In this document: in pieces, positions 1 through 8,426 of the stretch | Numbering within the stretch: position 1 is the first letter of the stretch | Layout of the letters: every line of letters begins with the position of its first letter | From: Purshia tridentata | Taxonomy: Eukaryota > Streptophyta > Magnoliopsida > Rosales > Rosaceae | Reading direction: 5' to 3' | Length of the DNA stretch: 64,000 nt | Assembly (NCBI GenBank): GCA_003254885.1 | Contig: QANT01005660.1 | Location: 1 to 64,000 of the forward strand | The notes under the pieces: generated by a model | The model's input: only the letters and a program-made list of their open reading frames with translations | What the model was told of the DNA's origin: nothing | Database searches by the model: none | Position numbers and translations under genes: made by a program

Positions 1-26
1 TTTTTTTTTGGGTGTTCTATTATGGG

Positions 27-402
27 TAGGGATGGCAATTATGCCCGTCCTCGCCAAGCCCTGCGGGGCCCAGCCCCAATTAAGCGGGTATGGTAATACC
101 ACTACCCGCCCCGTATACCCATTTAACTTAATAAATATATTATATAATATTAATTTTATAATTACATTTCAATTTTATGTTTAATTTTTATTATTCTTTT
201 GAATTTAATAGTGTTATAATTTAATTTAATGATATTTTGATGTAATATGTGTATTTTAGTTTATTTTATCTATATTATATTATATATTTGTGTTGATTTA
301 GTATCATTCTAATAGGAAAAAAAAATATAGAGCCCCGTATACCTGATGGGGCGGGGATGGTATTGGCAAACCCGACCCCACCCCGCCCCGTTACCATCCC
401 TA
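27..402. mobile_element. hAT-type MITE (non-autonomous), 376 bp
   Basis: The ends form a terminal inverted repeat, TAGGGATGGCAA at the left and TTACCATCCCTA at the right, with one mismatch over 12 bases. Both ends are followed by very GC-rich subterminal sequence (runs of GCCCC, GGGGCGGGG), while the middle is strongly AT-rich. The flanking 8-mers are attatggg (19-26) and attgtggg (403-410), 7 of 8 identical, which fits the 8-bp target duplication of hAT elements. There is no transposase reading frame, so it would depend on an autonomous relative. The GC-rich-ended TAGGGATGG type is a familiar short hAT-derived repeat of plant genomes. The boundaries are seen directly; the superfamily is inferred from TSD length and tip sequence. 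Confidence 0.75.
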
Positions 403-712
403 ATTGTGGGTGAGAGAGTTGTCAGGATTGGCAGTGAGTGAGGAAGACGGCGACGGTGAGTGGGTAGGGGTTGGTGGGGGAAGAAGGAGGAGGTTGTTCT
501 GAGTTCGGTTTCTAAGTTCTGGGTTGAGGAGGTTGTTATATTGAAGGGTCGAATTCTTAATCTAGTCTCATTTTAATTTTTACTCTACTTACCCTCGAGC
601 GTTAATTTTATTATTATTATTTTTTTGGCCAAGATTACTTTTTATTGTTTTTAGTAAATTGCATAAAGTTAAAGTAGGACGGAGTTTACATGCTTTCCCG
701 CGTGATTATAAC
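403..712. other. Spacer / promoter-side sequence of the PTH2-like gene
   Basis: This stretch starts with G-rich sequence (about 405-540) and changes to T-rich sequence from about 570. It must contain the promoter and leader of the downstream PTH2-like gene. I see no convincing TATA box and no other gene. An in-frame ATG at 659 lies in this leader but is unlikely to be the start. Confidence 0.4.
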
Positions 713-1838
713 ATGGCGTATCTCGTCTCGCCGCTTCGTGGCACCATCTCCCATTCCCATCTCACAGTCTCACTCTCGAGCCCTCGAATCGGATTTGGGG
801 CTAAGCTTTCGCCCAACACGGTCCCCGCCCCGAGTCGACTCCGCCGAAACTCGATGAGTCAACCGGTCAATTCCGACGTACCGAACTCGGAGACCCCAAC
901 GGACGTCCTGGTTCAGTACGTGGTGCTCCGGCGAGACCTGATCGACACGTGGCCGCTGGGGAGCGTGGTCACACAGGGCTGCCATGCCTCCGTGTCTGCC
1001 GTCTGGTCCCACCGAGACGACCCTCACACCCTCCAGTACTGTAGCCCCGAAAACATCGATTCTATGCATAAGGTAAAAGCAGAACCTTTTCATTTTTTTG
1101 GTGCTTTGAATCATTTGGTTAATCTGGGTTTAAGTAATTTTGTTTCAGTTTCGATTTCTTAAACTGGCCAAAAATGAAAACTTGCGTGTGAATGTGATGC
1201 TTGGAAATTTGGATTTTGTAGTGTACAGCATTTTCAGTCTTCTGGGTCCGAGTTACTTTATCTTTTTGGTTCCAATCTTGAAGGGAAATTGTGGTTCTTG
1301 TCAATCTGGGATTTTCATGTAACATTGCTTCATTGGGGTTTGTGCCCACTTTTGCTCACAAATTCAATGAAATATTTTCCGTTACAAGAGAAACTTACAG
1401 AGGGTTTATATGCACGAAACTGTAGGTGTAGCTTCAAATGATTGCTCATTCAATTGGTCATTGAGATTTATACCAAAATCTGCGTGCATGAGTTTAGGTG
1501 GTAGTAATGGCTGCCCTTTTGTCCTGGTTAAGTTCACTGGGACTTTTCTTGCTAATCAATCAATTGGGTATGAGAATTTAGTCATTGACGGGTGGGACTA
1601 GTTGGTGCCATTTGTTAAAAACTATTGATTACAATGCTCTTATTTACTTGTGCAGGTTACTCTTGAGGTGAAGGGAGAGCCCCAGATCTTGAACTTGTCT
1701 GAGAAGCTCAAAGCAGGTGGCATAGCACACAAACTGTGGATTGAACAACCTGAAAACTTCCCAACTTGTCTCGCTACGAAACCTTACCCCAAATCTATGG
1801 TATCATCATATTTTAAAAAGTTGAAACTTTGCAAGTGA
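713..1838 (+). CDS. PTH2-family peptidyl-tRNA hydrolase-like protein, two exons
   Basis: Peptidyl-tRNA hydrolase II family proteins release tRNA from stalled peptidyl-tRNA. Exon 1 is 713-1072 and exon 2 is 1656-1838; the join is in phase 0 (donor AAG|GTAAAA, acceptor TGCAG|GTTACT). The conserved core runs from VLVQYVVLRRDLIDTWPLGS through HASVSAVW to a C-terminal TKPYPKS..FKKLKLCK, the usual PTH2 ending. The product is 180 residues from the ATG at 713, or 133 from the in-frame ATG at 854. The 47 extra residues have no acidic residue and many Ser and Arg, which looks like an organelle transit peptide. The canonical GKxAAQxxHA segment is altered here to GSVVTQGCHA, so catalytic activity is uncertain. 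The closest Arabidopsis relative I recall is At5g10700. The family call is firm; the start and activity are not. Confidence 0.85.
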
Positions 1839-2511
1839 TGTGATCACAGCCATGACTTGTATATGATTTTGGGGGATTTGCATCAATTAATGAATAGATT
1901 TGCAGTTTTGCTTCCCCTTTATTCTGAAATTGACAGCCTACATGTGATGTTGTGTTTTTCTTCATGGGATTTATGGCAAGAACTTTGTTATATGCAGAGC
2001 AAGTGACTTTGTTGCTACATGTTTTCACATAATATATCCTAAATGCAGTTGGGGCTTTCGGTAACCCTGTTTAGTGTTTGCCCTTATGATTAAGCAATTG
2101 GAAATTGTTGAGGGAACAGAGTTTTCTTTTCTCTGCTGTATTAGTTAGGAGTACAGACTTATCTCTTTTGAGCTTTGATGGCCATCACCTTTTTGTCCAT
2201 AAGATTCAGCAATCGAAGACTTCAGATAGACTTCTCTCTGTTGGTTTTAGTTGGGTGAAGTGACCAAAAGAGAGAACCATGAAACTTGTTGGAGGACAAG
2301 CTGGGATACATGTTAATTAATCGTGATGGGTTAACAAGTAAAATCTCGAGGGTGGTACAATTTACAATTTAGATAAAAATGAGAGCAATCAAAACAAAAT
2401 CTTGAAATAACTACTCGAAAATGAGGCAAGTTTACATATGTAAATAAAAAGTCATGCTACATACTGTATGCACAACACTGAAATCTCTATTATATCATGT
2501 GAGTTTGTATC
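1839..2511. other. Spacer between convergent genes
   Basis: This holds the 3' untranslated region of the PTH2-like gene and, on the other strand, that of the small zinc-ribbon gene. I see no further coding sequence, RNA gene or repeat. Confidence 0.5.
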
Positions 2512-2712
2512 TCACTTTACCACCAAGCGTCTAGCACACAAGCTGCAGTACAACCTGCGCTTGGTCTTCCAATAGAGGGGTAGGAAACAGAACCTCCACT
2601 GGCTCTCAACATCCATGGCTTGCACCATTCCTCCACAGTAGGGGCAGGCCCCTGGTGCTGCCTGCCTTGACAGCACCCTCTCATCTTCATCACACACGAA
2701 CACCAAACACAT
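2512..2712 (-). CDS. Small conserved zinc-ribbon protein (66 aa), single exon
   Basis: This 66-residue protein has two CxxC pairs, CPYC at residues 23-26 and CSLC at 56-59, separated by an aromatic and basic stretch (QWRFCFLPLYWKTKRR). That is the layout of a four-cysteine zinc ribbon. It matches a plant-specific family of about 60-70 residues that databases often label 'methionyl-tRNA synthetase'. That name is misleading, because nothing here resembles a synthetase catalytic domain. The start at 2712 is the first ATG of the frame and is preceded by an ordinary leader on the minus strand. I recall the Arabidopsis relatives as At5g10695 and At5g57123, described as stress-responsive. An ABRE-like core lies about 480 bp upstream. 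The function is unknown; the gene itself is well supported by the family match. Confidence 0.8.
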   Translation of the reverse strand: MCLVFVCDEDERVLSRQAAPGACPYCGGMVQAMDVESQWRFCFLPLYWKTKRRLYCSLCARRLVVK

Positions 2713-4142
2713 CGATCCTTCTTCCTTTTACTTCAAGCTTTTCTCTATGTTTCTGGGTCTATCGCTTGCTCTTTTGTCTGTGTTTCTGGGTCGATCGCTT
2801 GCTCCTTTGTCTATCTCTCCTCTTTCTTGGGTTTCTTTCTGTTTTGGTAAATTGTTTGCCTCAAGATGATGAGGCTGAGAACAACCCTTGAGATGACTTG
2901 TTTGCCAGTGGTCAGAAGAAACTTGAATTGTTGTTTGCTGGTAGATAATTAATAGATATGGTCACAGATTCGTGCATGGCTTCCTATTTATATAGGGAGG
3001 TTTATTCTGCGATTTTTCCAAGGGTCTGGAACAACGTAGCTTGGTCTGGAAATTGGAAGGAAGGAGCGGAGGAGTTTCAATGGTTATGTAAGAAGCGCGT
3101 ATCTAGAAGATTCCAATCCCCCACGGGTGAGGATTGCATCACATTCTAAGATGAGAATTTAATGTCATATTTATCCACTTTATAAGCGCGTTGATACGTG
3201 TCGAGAAATTGTTTGTATGTCAAAAATCTTGACGGTTTCATTTCTTTTACTATTAGAATATAGATCTTTTATTATTAAATTTGTTTGTATATTATAATAT
3301 TATACAGTGTAATTGTTGCAATAATTTGTTCCTTTGGTAAAAAAGTTGTCTCAAACTCAGAGCTTTTTTCAAACTTATGACGCATGTCAAATAATAATAT
3401 AATCAATTCAAGGTGCTCAAGTCTAATCGAACATATAAAATCAAACTGTGACCAGTGCATGCGATGTAATCTTATTTAAAGTGTTGGGTTTTGGATTAAC
3501 TTGAATTTTCTATCCAATACTTTAAATTTAAAGCATGAAAAAGATACTGCAACTCTTCAAACCCTCTAACGATTCATTCAACAATTTAATAACATTATGG
3601 GTTGGGCTATAATTGAGAAAATCCCTCAAAGTAACAATCGACTCATAAACATATAGAAAACCAACCCAAATGACTTCATTCTAGTAGAATATTTCAATCT
3701 TTGACATAACCATGATCATCTTCCATTGTTTTGCTTTAAGCACCATCTCTCAAATTCTCAATACAGAAAAGAAAGCATAATAAGCAACAAATCACACATG
3801 TTTTTCACAAAATACAAAATATTTTACCAGAAAGATAAGTAGAGAACCCTATTTCTTTTCTGGCAAGATTACAAAATATTCTGCAAGATTTTGGATAAGA
3901 TATGATTAGGACTGGTTTCCACAACCCAACAAGAGGATTTAAAGGTTAGAGTAAAGTTGGGTCAATGAAGTGTTCGAAAACAAAGCCAAAAAAAGTGCTA
4001 CTATGATGAGGCCATATAGCTAGCAAGCTGTAGAATATATGTATCAATTCAGAAAAAATGGACAATGTATATATAGTTTAATTTAGAATTGCCTAACGAA
4101 GCCAAAAACAGATAATAATAATCGACCATTCACTCAATTATT
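2713..4142. other. Spacer: upstream of zinc-ribbon gene, downstream of AFR-like gene
   Basis: The left half is the promoter side of the minus-strand zinc-ribbon gene. The right half, from about 3500, is AT-rich and holds the AFR-like gene's 3' region. Short open frames here (for example 2958-3149) show no recognisable domain. I see no RNA gene. Confidence 0.45.
3196..3202. promoter_or_regulatory. ABRE-like core ACGTGTC
   Basis: The sequence ACGTGTC matches the abscisic-acid response core bound by group A bZIP factors. It lies about 480 bp upstream of the zinc-ribbon start codon. A single 7-mer occurs often by chance, so this is only suggestive. Confidence 0.25.
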
Positions 4143-5291
4143 TTAGGCATAAAGCACTTGACAACTAGAAGGAGAGAAGCCCCCAAAAGCACTTGGAGCT
4201 GGCAGCACCTGCCACTCGACCTTTAACTTTTCTGCTTCAAACTCAGACACCCTTCCTATTCCCACATTCAACCCACATGCCACCACGTATATGTTCCCCT
4301 CCACCTCACTCACAGCGAATGGCCGTCTAAGCGCTTCACACGGGAATCTATCCCCACTCACGTATCGCCACGTGTCCTCATCAGGATCGTACACTTTCAT
4401 CGGACAGTCTCCGTATTCTGAAATCACAAATAGTCTATCACCCACCACGACGCTCACCCCGGTCCACCCTTCTCTCATCCCGGGTCTCATCTCCCGCCAC
4501 GTGTCTCTGTCTGGGTCGTACACGACACCTCTCGGCGAATGCATGAAGGGCCACGCCCACCCCTCGGTCACGTACATTTTGTTCCCCACCACGTTGGAGT
4601 CATACCTGGCAAGTCCCACTGGCAGCGTGGCGGCCTCCGCCCACGTGTCGTGTTCCGGGTCATAACGCTCAACGGCGGTGATGGAATCGCTCGCCCGGGT
4701 CCCACTTCCCCCGACGGCCATGATCTTTCCATTGATATTCCCCGCGTCAAAAAAAGCCCGCGGGGTCGACATTGGGGCTGCCACCGACCATTGATTGGTG
4801 GATGGACGATAGATGATGGTAGACCCCACAGAACGCTCTGTGTCCGAGCACATGCCACCCAAGACCACGAGCATTCCCTGACGCGGCAGCGAAGTGCATG
4901 CAAACCCTGGCGGGCACGCGGTGGCCTTGGTACACGGCATGGGGGGGAGCACGAACCAACGGCCCGATCGAGGGTCCAGCGCCTGCCACTGAATCCTGGC
5001 CGTCAATCTGTTGAAGGCGAATACGAAGAGGTGAGGCAGAGGAAGAGACAGACAGAGAGACTTCTTGCAGTGAAGAAAAGAAGGGTCTGTGATTGCTCTA
5101 TTCCACGAAGCAGAGACCGAGCGTACCAAAGCTTGGTACGGGTAAGGAAGGTAAAGGAGGCAGAGCTCGGCGATCTCGTCCGGTAGTCCGGGGATTAACG
5201 GCTCAGATTTGTTGTTAGAAACGTTGTCTGCTTCATCAGTTTCTGGGTTTGATGCAGAGGATCTCAGAGAGGCCATTGGTGGGGAATTCAT
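4143..5291 (-). CDS. AFR: AFR-type F-box/kelch-repeat protein, single exon
   Basis: This 382-residue protein has an F-box at about residues 32-75 (LIPGLPDEIAELCLLYLPYP, then VRSVSASWN), followed by kelch repeats that fill the rest. Kelch signatures include GKIMAVGGSGTR, YDPEHDTWAE, YDPDRDTWREM and YDPDEDTWRYVSG. F-box/kelch proteins are substrate adaptors of SCF ubiquitin ligases: the F-box binds the SKP1 (ASK) subunit and the kelch propeller binds the target. The sequence closely resembles Arabidopsis AFR (ATTENUATED FAR-RED RESPONSE, recalled as At2g24540), a positive regulator of phytochrome A signalling, including the segments RIQWQ, RWFVLPPMP and TEGWAWPFM. The gene is intronless, like AFR. 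GC content is clearly higher than in the surrounding spacers. The next gene in Arabidopsis is the SAGA-type subunit, which here lies 30 kb away. Confidence 0.93.
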   Translation of the reverse strand: MNSPPMASLRSSASNPETDEADNVSNNKSEPLIPGLPDEIAELCLLYLPYPYQALVRSVSASWNRAITDPSFLHCKKSLCLSLPLPHLFVFAFNRLTARIQWQALDPRSGRWFVLPPMPCTKATACPPGFACTSLPRQGMLVVLGGMCSDTERSVGSTIIYRPSTNQWSVAAPMSTPRAFFDAGNINGKIMAVGGSGTRASDSITAVERYDPEHDTWAEAATLPVGLARYDSNVVGNKMYVTEGWAWPFMHSPRGVVYDPDRDTWREMRPGMREGWTGVSVVVGDRLFVISEYGDCPMKVYDPDEDTWRYVSGDRFPCEALRRPFAVSEVEGNIYVVACGLNVGIGRVSEFEAEKLKVEWQVLPAPSAFGGFSPSSCQVLYA

Positions 5292-6347
5292 GCATAGAGA
5301 AGGTGATCTAGAGCTAGAACACGAGTACCCAGATGGAGAAAAGTGTGTTGGACAGTTGGAGTAGTTGAAGGCTTGTTGGTAGCATTTTGTTTATACATAT
5401 AGAGTGAGAATAAAGATGATGGTGTGGAGATCAAATTGAGGGGTGTGATGACGAAGTAAAGATTCACTTTGCGGAGGAAAGTGGGAAGAATTATTGGGTC
5501 GTCAAAGGGGTTGGAGTTGTTTATAGCTTTTGGGTCAATTGGTATGTGAGAGAGTGAGTGCATCTAGAAAGCGGAATATAAGGAAGGGTTTGGTTATGGT
5601 GGAGAAGAGTGACGGCATGAGAATTAAGAACACGTAGAGGCAAATCCCAAGGACAAAGACTTGTCTGATTAAACAAACAACAATACAGCCAAAATTTCAC
5701 TGGAATCCAGTGCATGTGACGTAGGGAGGAGCTACGGAACTACCAGACACTGCCGGTCACCGGAGCAACTTAATTGCTTGGTGAATTTGTTTCTGATTTT
5801 TTAAAGAATTTAGCAAACCAAACGAAGAAAATAAATAGGGAAAGATGTTGTGAGGTTTTAGTTGGGTCGGAAAATATCCAATTTATGCACACTAGTGCTT
5901 TGCTTGATTATTGATGATAAAGATAAGTTGTGGGGTACATGTACAGGTGTGAAGATGAGTACTGCTACATGAAGAGACTTATGACCCCATTACTTTGGTT
6001 TTAAGTATCCCTTTGATAATGATTATAGGCCCACTTGATTTTATTATATTTTATTTTTTTGTTCGAAGAAGAGAGATCAAATTTGAATATATTATTTATA
6101 AGTAATTATACGATTATTTTAACTGAGTTACTTAGCAATTACGGACATGTTATATTTGAAAATTTATTTTGTTATATATACAATATTAATACTTTATAAG
6201 TGAAAAAGTATATGTTTGTATGCTAAAACGTCTCATTAAATTAAAATATTGATTAATTATTAGGTAGATTTATGTTTTAACATATGATATCGAATTTATA
6301 ATCCGATAAGATAATATGTAAGATGTTGAATATAACAACACCTTAAT

Positions 6348-6844
6348 TGGACCTCATCTTCTTTCTTTCTAGTTGGTTTGTTCACTATTCGCAACGAGTT
6401 TGGTCTCAAAGTTTTGGTGCTTAATTTCATTTTCGATAGCTATTCATGTTTTGGTGTTTATGACCACATAAAGTTGTGGGCCAGAACTGCCTGAACGTCC
6501 TTCTTTCAAGACAGTTCCCAAATTTCCTCGACACTTGGTTTTTTTTTTTCCTCTAATCGTAATAATTAAGCGTTAGAAATTGATCTATAGTTTCTTTCAA
6601 TCAATTATGGCCAGGCCCCATGGTAGTTACAAACCTACTACTTACTATGGACCTCATCTTCTTTCTTTCTAGTTGGTTTGTTTACTATTCGCAACTTTCA
6701 AGACAGTTCACAAATTTCCTCGACACTTGGTTTTTTTTTTTTTTTTCCTCTAATCGTAATAATTAAGCGTTAGAAATTGATCTATAGTTTCTTTCAATCA
6801 ATTATGGGCAGGCCCCATGGTAGTTACAAACCTACTACTTACTT
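6348..6844. repeat. Imperfect tandem duplication, 300-bp unit and a ~197-bp deleted copy
   Basis: Unit 1 (6348-6647) and unit 2 (6648-6844) both start tggacctcatcttctttctt and both end in the same ...gttacaaacctactacttact sequence. Unit 2 lacks about 105 bp between ttcgcaac and tttcaagacag and has a longer T-run. Apart from the deletion there are only a few mismatches, so the duplication appears fairly recent. Confidence 0.9.
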
Positions 6845-7189
6845 ATATAATACATATTTTATGTGTCATTCAAATGGCCACGTACATGTCCTTATCAAGG
6901 TGTTCGGTTTGATCGATCGTATTCATTGCTCTGATTTGAGTAATTTTGTCTTGCCAGACAATCCAAGGTGATGTTTGATTGCTGCAATGGATTGGAATCA
7001 GTTAACTTAATGCAGAATTCACTCCATTGGTTTAGTTTGAAAATTGGAATCCAGTTTGAAATGAAATTAGGGGCTTGGTCTTGAGTCCGGGTATAGATTC
7101 CCTCATAATTCCCATATTTTGGGATTTATCTACGAGTTTGGAGCTTTAAGTTTTAGAATTCGGGTACAACGTATGATTTGTTATATCAC

Positions 7190-7450
7190 ATGACGGTATA
7201 TCAGTTGTATTTTAAAATTTTTTATGATTTTGATGTAAAGAAGCAGACACCAAATAAGAAATTAATGAAGCAAATAGACTTAAAAAAAGGGCATAAAAGT
7301 CAAGAATTTGTTGCCCACCCATGACGGTATATCAATTATATTTAATAATTTTTTATGATTTTGATGTAAAGAAGCAGACATAAAATAAGAAATTAATGAA
7401 GCACATGAACTTGAAAAAACGGCATAAAAGTCAAGAATTGGTTGCCCACC
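7190..7450. repeat. Tandem duplication, two ~130-bp units
   Basis: Unit 1 (7190-7320) and unit 2 (7321-7450) both begin atgacggtatatca and end gttgcccacc, joined head to tail with no spacer. They differ at roughly a dozen positions. There is no coding potential. Confidence 0.9.
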
Positions 7451-8261
7451 ACAAAATAAAATAATTTTTATTTTATTTGATGGTATTGCAGCTGCCCTTG
7501 TAGTGTGGAAAGTGGAGGGTCGCTTTCTTCTCGAATTGGAAGGACGAACATGAAGCTCTAAAAAAGTTGATTATGATGTGTTATTTTTCCAAGTATGAAC
7601 TCTAAACAAACATGCAAATAGCAAATGAAATGGTGTCTTTTCACTCAGAAAATGGTTAATATTATATGGTATTGGCAATGAGAATATCACTTTAGTAATG
7701 GAAAAAGAGGAGGCCTTGCTTGCCTATTATATGTTTTCAACTATATAAAGCATCTTTTTGTTCGACGGCTTCATTGTTGGTTGGTCCCTTTTACATCTCA
7801 TTGTGTACACACTACACACATATAGCTAAATTGCATTTTGTCTATGTCTTGAATCAAAAATTCATATTTTGTTAAATGTCTTGAACTTTAGTTTAAATTG
7901 TCGATTTTCATTATGTTTAATATTATTCTTTTTGGGAGAAATTATGTTATTGGGGGACTTCTCTCTAGCGGAAAGAAAAAACAAAGAGAATACAAAAATA
8001 TAAATAGAAAAAATGTAACGTTACGTTTCAATGCAAGTGCACAGTAATCAATGTCTCCTTCTGTATTCTCTTGATCCTGATATAAGTAACATGCTTAAAA
8101 ATAAGATGAAGTAAGTGGGCCTTACAAAGATGCAATTTAAAGTGGGTGCATGTGAAGTGCTTTTAAAGTGCAGGAGTATTTTTCAGTTCCCAAAAAAAAA
8201 AGGAGTATTTCTGTTCGGCCTTTCTGTTTTCTAATGAAGGGCCTCAATAAAAAAACATGTT

Positions 8262-8296
8262 TGGGCTGACACTAACATTGAGCTGGCCCAAGCCCA
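8262..8296. promoter_or_regulatory. Site II-type (TCP) elements upstream of PPR-CBS gene
   Basis: TGGGCT (8262-8267), GGCCCA (8285-8290) and AGCCCA (8291-8296) cluster within 35 bp, about 130-165 bp upstream of the start codon. Clustered TGGGCY elements (site II) are bound by TCP factors and are typical of plant genes for organelle and ribosomal proteins. This fits a PPR gene. Their function here is inferred. Confidence 0.5.
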
Positions 8297-8385
8297 GCTC
8301 AGTCCACTAATTTAGCCGCCAATAACAATAAGCTAATAACTCCCAACCTCCGTCTCTGACTGACATTATCTGTAAAGAGACATCC

Positions 8386-8400
8386 ATGGCCGATGGGTAG
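8386..8400 (+). other. Short upstream ORF (M-A-D-G-stop)
   Basis: A four-residue open frame ends 26 bp before the PPR-CBS start at 8427. If it lies within the transcript it could mildly reduce initiation at the main ATG. The transcription start is unknown. Confidence 0.4.
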
Positions 8401-8426
8401 CTCTCCAACCCTTTTCACCACAAACA

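Larger units (their letters stand above)
5292..8262. other. Gene-free spacer with two local duplications
   Basis: The first few hundred bases are the AFR-like promoter and leader. The remainder is AT-rich and has no recognisable coding sequence. It contains the two tandem duplications listed separately (6348-6844 and 7190-7450). From about 7500 it becomes the upstream region of the PPR gene. Confidence 0.5.

Noticed and set aside
659-712. ATG at 659 as the PTH2-like start
   Set aside because: It is in frame, but the added residues do not resemble any part of the family, and later ATGs give more plausible proteins.
2958-3149. 63-codon plus-strand frame in the spacer before AFR
   Set aside because: No domain, no family resemblance and no clear promoter; short enough to be chance.
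4539-5186. 215-codon plus-strand frame opposite the AFR-like gene
   Set aside because: It is antisense to a clearly conserved F-box/kelch gene. Its length follows from the GC-rich codon use of that gene, and it has no recognisable domain.
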